Source of the DNA: Hydractinia symbiolongicarpus
Taxonomy: Eukaryota; Cnidaria; Hydrozoa; Anthoathecata; Hydractiniidae
Assembly (NCBI RefSeq): GCF_029227915.1
Contig: NC_079877.1
Coordinates: 22,531,851 to 22,595,850, forward strand
DNA length: 64,000 nucleotides
Direction of reading: 5' to 3'
Part shown: one piece after another, positions 13,054 through 29,396 of the stretch
How positions within the stretch are numbered: position 1 is the stretch's first letter
How the letters are laid out: every line of letters begins with the position of its first letter
Position numbers and translations under genes: made by a program
The notes under the pieces: generated by a model
The model's input: the letters and a program-made list of their open reading frames with translations, nothing else
What the model was told of the DNA's origin: nothing
Database searches by the model: none

Positions 13054-13613
13054 TTGCTAACATATATATTTTAAAGGTGGCAATATGGTTAAAATAAGCA
13101 GCATGTCCTTTCCCGAGGAAGTCATAAATTGAAGATAGAGAGAAGGAACATGTCTAGATGCTGTTAATGCGCAAACGTACGCAATCGATAAATCTTTAGA
13201 AATAATTATCCAAGAGAAAAATATATAGTTTAAACAGCATAGCGTTCAAAAAATGTACCAGAACATGGTTTAACTTTCTATATCACGTTGGCATGCACAC
13301 ACAAGGCTGTACAATAGCTAAATGTTAAAATCAATAATACGATTGTCATTAAATTGCCACAATTCTATATTTGGTGAATCATGCAAATAGAGCAATTAAA
13401 ATAATAAGATGTATTAGTAATTATAAGAATTTATTTTTTTCATTTTCCGTGGGATTTAATTCTCCGAGTTCAGTTCGAATCAGACATTCTCTGAGAATAA
13501 ATTTTCGTAAATGAAAAAATTTATATTTGCAGGAAACTTCGCGATTGCACTCCAAACTCGCGAAAAAGGATGTTATAAATAAGGAAAAAATAACTGCAAT
13601 CACAGAAATCTTG
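13054..13613. other. Convergent intergenic region
   Basis: This holds the 3' ends of the plus-strand charged-protein gene and the minus-strand EF-hand gene. On the minus strand the EF-hand stop is at 13614. I see A+T-rich UTR-like DNA, several ATAA and TTAT motifs and no gene. Confidence 0.5.
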
Positions 13614-14327
13614 TTATAAACATCTAAATAAGTTGGTCCTTCGCATCACATTCACAAATTCACATTGATCAACAAAACCGTCACCGTCTGCATCAGCTTC
13701 CTCTATCATTTCCATTAACTCTGATTCAGAAAGATCTAAATTGTGTTTTTGATTTAGGAATTTTAAATTTTGTATACTTATTACGTTTGTGTTTTCTATA
13801 TCAAATTTTGTGAATCCATTATATATTTCTTCACCAATATCCCTTGATTGGTTTTGTAATTCAATAACGCATGTTAAGAAAGCATTTAAATCAAAACTAT
13901 CTGTATTTTCACTGAGTAAGTTATGATTCTGTAACACTTCTCTTATTTTCCTTTTGTTTACATTAAATTGCAAAAATCGTAAGGATCTAAGAAGATCAAT
14001 AAAAGAAATCTTCGCAGAACTTTTCAAAGCAAATATCTCAAATATTACTGATAGATCATTGATATCCTTTCTTGTCAATTCTTTCTTCACAAAAAAACTG
14101 AAATCAATGTTATCCCGTGAATCAGCAGTTTCTGCAGCAACGCTATTTTTATGCATGTACCCTTTTGAAATGATATCATGTACAGCTCGTTGATTAAGCT
14201 TAGGTGGGAGTGGCTCATCCATATCCGTGCATATCTGATTTACTTTAAATATTGTGGACTTTAAATCTTTTAAAATCGAAGCGGTTGACCCTTTCTTTGG
14301 CATATCAGTTTCTGAAAAGTCAGTCAA
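13614..14327 (-). CDS. EF-hand calcium-binding protein, single exon
   Basis: The 237-residue protein has one canonical EF-hand loop near its C-terminus (residues about 212-223, DADGDGFVDQCE, with D at positions 1, 3, 5 and 9 and E at 12). The flanking helices fit the family. Upstream segments resemble paired but degenerate EF-hands: one around FALKSSAKISFIDLL and one around FDIENTNVISIQNL lack several calcium ligands, so only one site is likely to bind calcium. The spacing recalls calmodulin, centrin and EFCAB-type proteins, but the N-terminal 80 residues are not those of centrin, so no symbol is given. It has no intron, unlike most neighbours. The start at 14327 is the first ATG in frame. 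The gene converges on its left neighbour and lies about 280 bases from the integrase element. Confidence 0.8.
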   Translation of the reverse strand: MTDFSETDMPKKGSTASILKDLKSTIFKVNQICTDMDEPLPPKLNQRAVHDIISKGYMHKNSVAAETADSRDNIDFSFFVKKELTRKDINDLSVIFEIFALKSSAKISFIDLLRSLRFLQFNVNKRKIREVLQNHNLLSENTDSFDLNAFLTCVIELQNQSRDIGEEIYNGFTKFDIENTNVISIQNLKFLNQKHNLDLSESELMEMIEEADADGDGFVDQCEFVNVMRRTNLFRCL

Positions 14328-14601
14328 CGAAATCTTCCAACTTCTATAATGGCCGTTCAGATTTGTTGTTGTTGTTGTCTTGATTATCCATGTTATTCAG
14401 TGTATTAGGCAATAACTGGTGGGTACAAATTTCTATGTAATTTTACAGGGCAGTTTTTTTTGAAAGTCGATAGGAAGATTCGATAAAGTGTAATAAAACA
14501 TGTTCAAAATTAGTTCGAGTTTTTGTAATAAAAATATTGATCAGCAAATAATACTTTGGGCTAGCGAGGCAGCCTCAAGTCAGCACTTTTTTGTAACGCA
14601 T
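14328..14601. other. Upstream region of the EF-hand gene
   Basis: Short spacer between the EF-hand start and the left inverted repeat of the next transposon. It should hold the EF-hand promoter. A GTTGTTGTTGTTGT run lies near 14365. No other feature is seen. Confidence 0.45.
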
Positions 14602-16611
14602 AATGGCTGTTCCGACCCGTATTGACCTCTTGCCCCGTATTGACCGAATTTTGGACCCGACCCGTTTTGACGGGAGTTGACCCGTATTGACGGAGTAAGC
14701 AAACTAATATTTTTCTGCAGACGCTTTACAAAACACATTAAATATCTAACTTCAAAATGCAAATAAACTACATTCCACTGTATTTTGCGGTTTAACGTTT
14801 AACGCATAATTACTTGAATCCTCTGCAGAAAACCTGATGATATGATTGGCTTTAATGGTGCCTTTTTTAGTTGCACGGATTTTAATGCACATGTGACACA
14901 CTGCTTTATGTAAAATTCAACAGCACTACGTGGAACATTGTCATACGTTCTGCTTATCTAAAAACAGACTCATTTAAAAACTAAAATAACACACGGTAAT
15001 ATCCAATGTAAATTATGCTGTTGCAAAACATTTTCATACCTGTTCAAATGTTTTTTTTACACCAGAGTGAAGAACTTCTTTACAATGCACTCTTTCTATT
15101 ATCTCAAAGATTTGACAATCAGTTGCAACACATTTAAAATTACCAAGGGGTGAGTTGCACTAAAATATACACAATTCTTAACTAACTATATGATAAAAAT
15201 AAGGCTAACAGATAACAAATAGAAATATGCCTCACCAAAAAACTTTGTTTGGGCCTTCAGACAGAAAATAAATATATAACAAAACCTAATTATATATATA
15301 ACCTTTAAATTTCATACTGGCTAATTATCATAATTTTTCTCGCATAAAAACTCAAATAACATATATATTGAACTAATAGAAGATCCAGACAGGATTTGCA
15401 CCTGTATATTCATAAATGAACAGAATACCAACTAAAAGCTGGACCATGAACAAAAAAATAGGTAATACGTAAATAACTTTATATATACTTATTATTTTAA
15501 CTATTTAAAAAATAATTATGTATCATCATTTATATAGCTAATTCATATATTTTACCTAAATATTATTAGGAAGCAATTATAATTCTATTATTTTATACAC
15601 AAATTTTAACTGAAAAAAGATATATAATACCTAAAACTCATTCTTACTCAAATATTCTACATTCACATGCCTTGGCTTGTTGGAGACTGGTACACTTTTG
15701 ATGAAAAACATGCTAGTTATAACAAATTCAGATTAATGTATTGTTTGTAAGATGCAATATCATCCATTGTCACACAACAATTTATGGCTACACATAATAA
15801 CATTATTTAACACAGTTTAGCTAAACACAAATATAAAACACAGTGAACATGCACCCCCCACCCCTAAGATAAACACAATTGCATCTACAGAATTACATGC
15901 CACAAACTGAAATGCACGTACATTTTCCCCAGGCACACAAAGGATATCATGTAAATTGAGAGTTGGATAATTCATAATGGCGAAGTTCTTTCTACGTACA
16001 CGACGAATGATATGTGGTGGCGTATCTGAAGATCTTCCCTTCTTTAAAAAGCACACAATCATACTATATGTATCTTCTGAAATTATGGAAGAGTTCTTTT
16101 TTGACATTTCTATTTCCAACCATTCTTTAAATCTCTTATGTGTTTCTTGGCTTTCAGTTTCCATTGTTATGTCTAGGACAATAGCTTTTAGATAAATAGG
16201 TGAACAGTACAATTCACTAGCTACCTAGCTACTGTATATAGTTAGCTGCACATTGCATTTTGTATCTTTTAAAACTTTATGCTGAGTTAGCTAGCTAGCT
16301 CTAATACATGCTCTGCTACCTATCTAACTGTAAAACGAAGTCTATCAACTGCTGAACATTGTAACGTTAGCTAATTATTAAGGTGGTCGAACAATCAATC
16401 ACTGCTGATACAACTAAGAAACAAATAATAATAATATGTAGCTAGCTTACTGTCTGGACAAGCTTGCACGTGGATAGTGGAGAAGACGAAAAGAAACAAA
16501 TTGCTTGACCCGTGGTGGTTGAAGCCGACCCGTTTTGACTATTCTCGATTATTCAAAACCTCGGTCAATTTGGGGCAACGGATAACACGGGTCGGATCAT
16601 GGCAGCCGTTG
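14602..16611. mobile_element. 2-kb inverted-repeat element carrying a KRBA2-like gene
   Basis: The left end reads AATGGCTG-TTCCGACCCGT and then TTGCCCCGTATTGACCGA. The right end, reverse-complemented, reads AACGGCTGCCATGATCCGACCC and then TTGCCCCAAATTGACCGA. The two termini are therefore imperfect inverted repeats of about 50 bases. Inside both ends are extra copies of an ACCCGTNTTGAC motif (14615-14695 and 16505-16545), a subterminal array typical of transposase binding sites. The cargo is a minus-strand integrase-like gene without a catalytic core (listed separately). No clear target duplication was seen. The element may be non-autonomous. Superfamily is not established; links to the integrase-bearing Ginger or Gypsy-derived groups are only suggested by the cargo. 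Confidence 0.7.
14799..16212 (-). CDS. KRBA2-like integrase fragment, 3 exons, no catalytic core
   Basis: Exons on the minus strand: 16212 (or ATG at 16164) to 15922, 15159-15040 and 14957-14799. They join in phase 0 to 189 (or 173) residues. The first exon has RFKEWLEIEMSKK and YSMIVCFLKKG, the N-terminal region seen in KRBA2-like proteins. The second and third form an integrase zinc-binding module: VHCKEVLHSGVKKT supplies two His, and KQCVTC supplies the two Cys (H2C2). The frame then reads GFLQRIQV and stops after three more codons. In full KRBA2-like proteins, as I recall them, this sequence leads straight into the DDE integrase core, which is absent here. The protein could therefore bind DNA or partners but not cut or join DNA. 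A donor-like GTAATT just before the stop could extend it, but I found no exon beyond. It may be a decayed transposase or a domesticated adaptor. Confidence 0.65.
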
Positions 16612-16895
16612 TTCTAGTTTCTTCGTTCTAGTGGAAAAAGGGAAAGGATAGCCAAACAATCTTTAGGATCTTCTTACCATTAATAGATAGATAGATATAG
16701 ATATATATTATTTTTCATGATCAACAACAATTTCTACTGTATTCACTAGCTAAAGATATGCACAACACGTTAGTTATGCAGCTACATAAACTGATCACAT
16801 TTATGCCCTATATTATATCTCTACCTTCTGTACGATTTGTTTCAAGTATGGCCATCATAACACGCCATAGTTTAATATGTAGCTACACCAAATAT
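16612..16895. other. Spacer between two transposons
   Basis: A short A+T-rich spacer with a GATA-type simple repeat at about 16681-16710. No gene is seen. Confidence 0.5.
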
Positions 16896-17776
16896 AGGGA
16901 AAACTGCTAACTAAGAGTGTACTGCTAATTAGGAGAATACACTCAATCATAGTGTTGTGTTCTTCCTGTGCAGCATCATTACGTAATGCTATCCCAAAAA
17001 GATGATGTGAAGGAATGGAGGTCCTGTGCGCTCGGTTTGTTTACATTTTCATCTCCTAATGTGCATGCATCAGGCATTACGTAATCACTAAGATGTGCAC
17101 GCTAGTAAATATCGGGACTGTGATTCCATGTATCTCCAAATTAGGCATAAGACAGAAGAATAATTAAGCCGTACAGCGCTTATTTAGGATAAATTAATTT
17201 CTCGGGGCCTATAATTGGTACAAAATCACGGTACTAAATCCATTATTTTACCTGCGTGAATAAAGTCAGGGTCTCAGGTTTTTATTACCAAAAGTGAGTC
17301 GGTCGGAGTACGCAAACACAACATATTTTTGATGACAGCCTAATGCAAATGTGGAAAAAACGTTAAAGCAATTAGCTGTTTTGACAGATTTTGTGCTATT
17401 GGTGCCTAATTACTTGCCAAATTAAGATTAATCTATGGCAGTGCAAAGTCACGTTAATACAATATAAATACAAACTAAAGATATAATTATCACAGTAATA
17501 TTTTATCTTAAGATAACTCAAGTTATCTTATAATCAAGACATGTGAATTTTCACGCATTCAAAAATCACATTAATAGAGTTATTTTAAGATAGCACTTGT
17601 TATCTTAAGAGAACTTTATTAATGTGCCATTATCTGCCAAATTTGGATTAAATCACAAAATTGATTTTTTTAACATCGGTTTTGGCTTATTTGGGCTTAT
17701 TTTATGTTTATGTTTTTGTGTAGCTTAATTAGGAGTGGTACGTCAAATTAGCAGTACACTCTTAGCAGTTTTCCCT
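16896..17776. mobile_element. 881-base inverted-repeat MITE
   Basis: The left end AGGGAAAACTGCTAACTAAG is followed by AGTGTACTGCTAATTAGG. The reverse complement of the right end reads AGGGAAAACTGCTAAG and then AGTGTACTGCTAATTTG. The only break in the inverted repeat is a four-base CTAA insertion on the left. There is no reading frame of note. A+T-rich internal hairpins near 17495-17620 use TATCTTAAGATAA and related palindromes. A similar terminus occurs alone at 51225-51275, so this is a multicopy family. Superfamily is unknown. Confidence 0.75.
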
Positions 17777-18437
17777 GACTGATATAGCTAAATAAGTTGT
17801 GATTTTAATTCGTTCATTGTTTAAATTTCGCATTGGGAACAATAGACATCATGTGCACGTATATGCACAAGCAAAAAATATAAACAACAGACTGAAACTA
17901 TCGAAGAAAATGATGCTAAAATTAGAAAAGGCTGTCCTTTATAAGAGAATAAGAAAAACAATTGCAGTGAATTTTTAATCTTGTATTCCCAAAAATCTAT
18001 AAATTATTGTCAATAGCCAATTTGGCATAGGTGATACTTCTTTTCTTGCCTGTGAGCATGTAAACACATATACGGAACTTTGTATATAAATATTCACAAG
18101 TCATTTCTACTGGCTTATTTAATGTATATATACTACTACATACATACTACATACTTTAAAGAAATTTCTTTTTTTTTTGAAGTGCAGAAGTGATCAATGA
18201 GTTTTACTGATTTACTTTGGTACACGCAAATATTTTCTCTTCTTTAATATTGTAGAAGTTGCGTGACCTTATTTAAAAGAAAATTTCTGCAGTCTCCAAT
18301 GTTTTTGCTTTATTACTCACTGCAGTTTTATTTAGGAGCGTGATTGTTCACACACGTAAGGAATGAATTGATATTTTAGGTGAGTAATTTTTCACTCATC
18401 TCGTGCACCTAATATGACGCAGCCATTTCACACATTT
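17777..18437. other. Gene-free A+T-rich stretch
   Basis: I see no gene, RNA or clear repeat here. Reading frames are short and unsupported. Confidence 0.45.
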
Positions 18438-18582
18438 TACTTACTTACTCCAGGCTTATCGTTCGTTTTCCCTATTGATAAGGCTAGACGTCAATCATGT
18501 CTACGGCCAGGTTGTATTGCATTTCTCCAGGCCAAACGGTTTTGGGCAACATCATCAGTGAGGTTTTTGGATTTCATATTTT
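18438..18582 (-). repeat. 5'-truncated LINE 3' end, copy 1
   Basis: About 145 bases match 33583-33728 closely, sharing TTATCGTTCGTTTTCCCTA, GGCCAGGTTGTATTG and GGCCAAACGGTTTTGGGCA. On the minus strand the longer copy encodes residues like the C-terminal end of endonuclease/reverse-transcriptase LINEs. Both copies end on the same side in a short AAGTAAGT tail (CTTACTTACT on the plus strand). This is what 5' truncation during target-primed reverse transcription leaves. Confidence 0.6.
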
Positions 18583-18867
18583 CTAAACTTTCTTCCTGTT
18601 TCATTGTATACTGTGTGAGGATAATTTTTTGCTAACTTAGCTAGCTAGAGCTATTTTAAAAAGAGCTTATACTTCCTATAACTAAAAGGTTTACCTTTAT
18701 ATATCCAAGTATCTAAATTGAGTCAATATATGTTGGGATTTATTAGCAATATATATATGACTTTCTTGCACAATCCATTATATTACTTATATATACTTGA
18801 GATATAAACCCAAGGATTGTCTGTTCCTTAAGGACCCACTTGCCACATTTTTTTGATTCAAGAGCTA
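18583..18867. other. Spacer before the TA-flanked transposon
   Basis: No gene or repeat was recognised. The sequence is A+T-rich with a GCTAGCTAG motif near 18640. Confidence 0.4.
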
Positions 18868-19795
18868 CAGTACAGTCCAGATGTAAGCGTACGCGTACGC
18901 TCAACTTGCAAAAATAATTGCTTTCATTAAAAAAAACAATAGGATAGCGAGTTCCTTTCAAATTGCGCGAAAATAATTGCTTCGTGTTAAAAACAAAAGC
19001 ATAGCAAGAAACATTGTTTAAAAACAATACTCTGCGCGAGAAAAAATTAAACGCGAAGGCCATTGAATTTTAATTTTTTTTAACAACGAAACTAATTATA
19101 GTAACGCGATTTTAATCTGATATATTTAAAAAACACAAGCTCTTTCAAAAAACAACAAATCCAATGATCTAAATATTTTAAAAAAACTAATGCTACTTTT
19201 AAAACTTTTAGTAATATTTCTTTATCGTCGAAATATATTTTTTAACATGCGAAGCTTTTAAAAGTTCTTTTTATAAAAAGCATTCGCCGTTTTTCGTTTT
19301 TAAACTTTTATAATGCGATCTAAAAAAACATTTCTATCGCCGTTTTTCGTTTTTAAACTTTTATAATGCAATCTAAAAAAACATTTCTATTAAAATTAAA
19401 GTTTCAATCTTTGTTAAAATATAATAATTTCTATCGCTTAAAAGCTTTATTTCACCCGCGCAACCAACAATGCCTTCTCGCTAGTTTATTTAGTTTCCAC
19501 GCAAAACATTTGTTTAATAAAAATATTAAACAATGACTCTTCGTGTCACATTGATAGAGTTGATAACATTTGCAATATGCTATTGGGAATAGTTATGTTA
19601 ACACTATTTAACAATAGTTACGCGCAGTTATAATAAGCTATTTTTTCTTCAATAATCCTTTGTTTATTACGCGCAAGTTAATGACTTACAAGACTCGCAA
19701 GATAATTAATAAGAACAAAAGACAAACAACTACTGCCTCCGAGAAAAAGGTGTGAAACTTGAGCGTACGCGTACGCTTACATCTGGACTGTACTG
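18868..19795. mobile_element. 928-base Tc1/mariner-like non-autonomous transposon
   Basis: The ends are perfect inverted repeats of 37 bases, beginning CAGTACAGTCCAGATGTAAG and running through a CGTACGCGTACG palindrome. The element is flanked by TA on both sides (18866-18867 and 19796-19797), the target site of Tc1/mariner elements. There is no transposase frame; the 106-codon minus-strand frame inside has no family features. An internal 53-base direct duplication lies at 19284-19389. Its right end is only about 155 bases before the NAT9 start, so it sits in or next to the NAT9 promoter. Perfect ends suggest a recent insertion. Confidence 0.85.
19284..19389. repeat. 53-base tandem duplication inside the transposon
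   Basis: Two direct copies start with TCGCCGTTTTTCGTTTTTAA at 19284 and 19337 and differ at about one base. The duplication is internal to the TA-flanked element and is probably a replication slip or a family feature. Confidence 0.8.
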
Positions 19796-19950
19796 TAACT
19801 TTAGAAATGTGACATGAAATATTGTTTTGGCTAATTTGACCTGCATCAAGTTTGTATTAGCAAATCAATGGAAATTAGTCATAATACTGTATTCTTGAAT
19901 GCATGATAAACTGTTGGTTCTTGTAAATGATTTGTGATGATGGCACATAG

Positions 19951-20586
19951 ATGAAGTGCAATGAAAATATTGTAATTATTGGAAAAAATATTATACTTGT
20001 TCCATACAAGAAACATCATGTGGAAAAATATCACAAATGGATGAGTTCTCCAGAACTGTTGGAAAAAACAGCTTCAGAGCCGCTGACACTTGAGGCAGAA
20101 TATAACATGCAGAAGTCATGGTGGCTTGATGATGATAAATGTACATTCATTATTTTAAATAAGAATTTTTACGAAAATGGTCCAAATGATGCAGGTAAAA
20201 AAGAAATTAATACTATGATTGGAGATGTGAATCTATATTTGAACAATGTCGACGACAGACAGGAAGCAGAAGTAGAACTTATGATTGCTGAAGTAGGTAT
20301 GAGGCGTAAGGGGTTTGGAAAAGAGGCTGCCAAAATGATGATGTATTATGGGAACAAAATGCTGGGTTTGAATAAATATCTTGTAAAAATTGGTTCTAAT
20401 AACAAGAGCAGTATAAATTTGTTTATGAAGTTAGGCTTCAAACTTGCAAGTTATAGCGAAGTGTTTAAAGAATCTACCTACATTTTATACTGTGAAAACA
20501 AGGCTTTCAAAGATTCAGTATATAATGAAGTTGAGTCATATGCTATGTTTGGACAATATGACACACTGGATTCTTGTGTTGAATGA
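19951..20586 (+). CDS. NAT9: N-acetyltransferase 9 (GNAT family), intronless
   Basis: NAT9 is a small GNAT-fold acetyltransferase reported to act on tubulin and microtubule stability. The 211-residue frame carries its signatures: an N-terminal VPYKKHHVEKYHKWM, TASEPLTLEAEYNMQ, the DKCTFIIL strand, GDVNLYL and VELMIAE. The acetyl-CoA loop is RRKGFG at residues 118-123, the R/Q-x-x-G-x-G/A motif of the family. A downstream MKLGFK loop matches the last GNAT motif. Length fits the family (about 200-210). The ATG at 19951 aligns with the usual NAT9 start, and CACATAG just before it could be a splice or trans-splice acceptor. Lack of introns is unusual among its neighbours but not rare for NAT9-size genes. 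Polyadenylation may use the AATAAA signals near 20801 or 20999. Confidence 0.95.
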   Translation: MKCNENIVIIGKNIILVPYKKHHVEKYHKWMSSPELLEKTASEPLTLEAEYNMQKSWWLDDDKCTFIILNKNFYENGPNDAGKKEINTMIGDVNLYLNNVDDRQEAEVELMIAEVGMRRKGFGKEAAKMMMYYGNKMLGLNKYLVKIGSNNKSSINLFMKLGFKLASYSEVFKESTYILYCENKAFKDSVYNEVESYAMFGQYDTLDSCVE

Positions 20587-21187
20587 CACTTTGTTGTTTA
20601 AAATCTTGTAATGACATTTTAAATGTTTTCTTTTTCTTTTGATGACAGATTGTGACATCTTTACATATCTTTAGAGATGCTATATTATAAGGGATTTACA
20701 GCCACTATAATAACTTGTATATGTTATATATGTTTCCACCCAACAAATCTAATGTCATATCCCGAATTGTAGGAGGAAGAGAGGAATTTTGAAAGAGGTG
20801 AATAAATTAAAATAGGTAGTAAATTTTACAATTAGGTTACATGAGTGTGAAAGCCTTATAAATCCTAATCCTAAGTTTTAATCGTTTTGTCAGCGATGGT
20901 CCATATTATACACATATTGGACTCATCTTATAAAAATGCAAAGTTAGTACATGGTACCTTCGCCTGGGTGCGTAATTTTAGTCTTGTGGTTTTTTTCAAT
21001 AAAGTTTGTAATTGTTATCCTACTGTTGTGCTCCTAAGTGTTATTTTAATGCAGCTTGTTGTTGCATTATAGATCATGTTTATACCTACCATCACACCAT
21101 TGAATAATTCAAATTATATAAATAAATTAAAATAAATTGCTGAAAATATTCCATTTTTAAGATAAGGAAATACAAAAACAATTCAAA
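20587..21187. other. NAT9 3' UTR and PSMC6 5' region
   Basis: Only 600 bases separate two same-strand genes. The stretch holds likely NAT9 poly(A) signals (AATAAA near 20801 and 20999) and the PSMC6 promoter or 5' UTR. A TTTTTAAG acceptor-like site lies about 25 bases before the PSMC6 ATG. A shared polycistronic transcript is possible but unproven. Confidence 0.45.
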
Positions 21188-26424
<5,237 letters not shown>

Positions 26425-29311
26425 ACTGTATGAATATTAGAAACGTTGATTAATCTTGAAATATAACGGAACAAAAAATGTGGTATTTTTTTGTGCATGT
26501 GTTTGGAATATCAGGGTTTATCATACAAGGGTGTGTAGGCATGGAATCGTTTTCTCACACAGATAGAACAAATCTTTTTAGTTCTAAGCGCACGTTCTTA
26601 ATTCTATTCATCAAAAAACAACAAATCCACTTGTAAAATTATTTGATTTTTTTAATGAGGAAAGGAAACGCACTAAATAAGCATGGTTACAAAAAGCATT
26701 GTCTACCCATATATTTCCCATGGAAAGAGAGCAGGAGAGAAGACGGCTGACAATACCGTATTTTTTTAATAAACGACAGAAAAAGTATGTTTTAATATGA
26801 AGTATTTGAAGCGTTTGTTTGAGAATTTTAATTTTCTGTTCTAAGTAAGCGAAAAAAATAAACACACGTGTCCATATTAATGACATAAATTTTAGTAGTA
26901 CAGAGATACCTTTTGCAACGAATTCATGTATTATTTTCGTAACTGTTGTCTTGTTTCAGAAGGCGTTTGCGAAGAGTGTTAAAAATAGTTTCTTAGTGGA
27001 TCATTTATTCAAGAAGGGCGTTTATTTAAAAAGAGCGGATATTAAAGAAAGGGCGTTTATTCGTGAAAATACGTTTATACAATATTGCTAACAAAAACAA
27101 ACTCGCAGTTTCTACTTTCTTTTTATCAGTTTTTCCATTATAATCACATTTTCACATCTTACACTATAAATAATGAAGAAGCATATTGTGTTTGAAGAAG
27201 TATAGTTGGTCGGGTTTTGTTTAGAAGTTCAAATTAACATTTCATCTTCGTGTGTTTGTGTTCTTTTGTAAATACTTTTCTCAGTTTTTTACGCAATAAA
27301 AAATTAAAGATTACAGGGAAAGAAGAAGAAAAAGAAATTTAGAAAGAAATCGAAATGTAGTATCGTACTTGTTTTGATCTATTTTAACTTAATTTTGTGG
27401 TTTTAAATTCTTTGATGTACTTTTTTTTCTCATCTTTTTGATAAATATTGCGAAAATTTGAAGACAGTAGGAGGTGTTTGCAATAAGCGATTGAGGTTGT
27501 TGTTCCAAAAAAATTGGAAACTAGCTACTAAGCCTCGCTGGGTTAAAATTGATATCTGAAATCAGTTACTTTCAACTTATATTTTTATACTAAGAAAGTC
27601 AATAATTTGTGTTAACAAAAAGTGAGAGATTGGAAATAAAGTATACAAAGAAACAATAAACCTTCGTGAATCACTGTGTTTATACAAATACAGACGCCCT
27701 ACTTTCGTCTCATCTTACTCTTGTATCGAAATCATGGTCATTTGAAAAGATCAAGTCTTACCGCAGACAAAGTATGCGTCCGTTAGAACAAACATGCACT
27801 GCGGCTACAATTCAACCAATACAAAAGTTTTTTAAGATGTACTAAAATTATAAGTGTTGTGCAAAGCCCGCAACTAAGAAATACGTCAATCAATCTCCTT
27901 CTGTTGTATGGTTGCAGAGTCCATGGGAATTATTATTCTTGTACATGGTTAAGTTCTTTTTCTCATAAAAACATTAAAATAAATTTCGCCTGAGAATAAA
28001 ATAGTTTTACAAAATAACACTTTTATGGAAATGTCATCGAACTTGATGATGCTATTAAACCGTCATTACTTGTCAATGTTTTTGCTTAATGACTAATTTG
28101 TATAAAAAAAATAACACGACGGGTTCCTGTGAAGTTTTGGAGCGTTTTATAACGGTCTGAATAATTATCTTTTACCCACAGTTTTTTTCTTTCTACAAAA
28201 GTATAAACAAAGAAGATGCAAAATCAGCCTGGAAACAAAGTTGACTAAAAATTTCAGCAACGACGTAATAGCAAAAGGTGTAAATAAACTTCGTACCCAC
28301 CTTTCTATAATATTCCTCATCGGTTCTCATTCTACCTCTTGTTACGAACTTGCCTTGTCCTAACGACACAGGGACAAAAGTCTTGCATACGTGTCCAGTG
28401 GTTGTTGCAGGTGACAAAAACAGTGAAACGAAAACAAAGTTGATTTTGTTTGCTATATTGAAAAACTTTGTGCTCTTTTTTAACTCGTGGAGCAAAAATT
28501 TGAAAAAAAAAATCAGCTGCTAAACAAGAAATAAAATCTTCAAAAATATCTAAATATCTAAGTCTGAGAAATATTACAAACAACTTGAGAGAATAATTTT
28601 GTGAGATCTTTATTTAAATGTCATCAATTTACTTTTTTTCTTGTTTGTAAGAATCTTCTTTATATTCATTGGACTTAAAACCCCATAAAAGACTCTATTT
28701 TGTATATACTTACTCCGAGATTCATTAGACTTCAATACAAATCCCAAACCAGATACATAATTTGTGTAAGTGTTCATAGAGAAACACAAATTTTGTTGTT
28801 GTTATTAGTTATTTGTTGTTGTTGTTTGAACTCAAGCTAATTGAGGTGTTCTATAAATATTCCTATGAATATTTTCAATATTAAGAAAGTTTTAAGAATG
28901 AATTGAAACCTAAACAGATCCCGCTATGAATTATAAAACCTGAAAATTTGTGTTTCTTGTACTGAATATTACATCATTAAATTCATAATTGGGTTGGAGA
29001 AATAATTACTTGATTGTATTGTTTGTTGTAGCAGTTTGTATGCAGCGTTGCTAATTGTGGTCAAATCCTTTGTTGTGGCTCTATGGTTGTAAAACATAAG
29101 TTGACAGAATTTACTCGAGTGACAATTGTGTTGCTTTTCAAAATATCGACGAGGTAGACTGAAGTATTATTCCGTTAAAAAAGTGGCGATAAAAAGTAAC
29201 AAAGAAAGTAAGATACATTTTGGACGTTGTGATGTTAATTTTATATATTAATGGAGTTAATATATAAGCAAAAACTTTTTACATAAATGTTAAAGAAAAA
29301 AAATTGTCTTC
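26425..29311. other. Intergenic region between PSMC6 and GSK3
   Basis: No gene is supported in nearly 2.9 kb. The PSMC6 3' UTR occupies the first part. A short repeated phrase (GGGCGTTTATT near 27016 and 27050) and the second copy of the SINE-like repeat (28209-28347) are present, plus TTGTTGTT runs near 28795-28826. Minus-strand frames at 28193-28583 overlap the repeat and are not credible genes. Confidence 0.5.
28209..28347. repeat. Second copy of the SINE-like repeat
   Basis: About 140 bases match the PSMC6 intron 9 insertion with scattered substitutions. No target duplication was seen around this copy, which may be older or part of a longer element that continues to the right. Confidence 0.7.
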
Positions 29312-29396
29312 ATGAGTCAATCGTATACTAAGACGTCGAACACAAAAGCAAAACAATATGGAAGTAACTCGAAGCTGATGGGAGGTCTTTCTAGAG
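29312..29396 (+). other. Candidate alternative first exon of GSK3
   Basis: An ATG at 29312 opens 28 codons (MSQSYTKTSNTKAK, then KLMGGLSRG at the join) and ends at a GGTAAAC donor at 29397. Its phase (1) fits the GSK3 exon 2 acceptor at 36205 exactly, as does exon 1 at 30263. If used, it gives an N-terminus without the Ser9 regulatory motif. It could instead be chance or belong to an unknown gene. Confidence 0.4.

Noticed and set aside
18743-19063. 106-codon minus-strand frame
   Set aside because: It crosses the left inverted repeat of the TA-flanked transposon and resembles no transposase.
28193-28583. Two overlapping minus-strand frames
   Set aside because: They cover the SINE-like repeat and have no recognisable domain.
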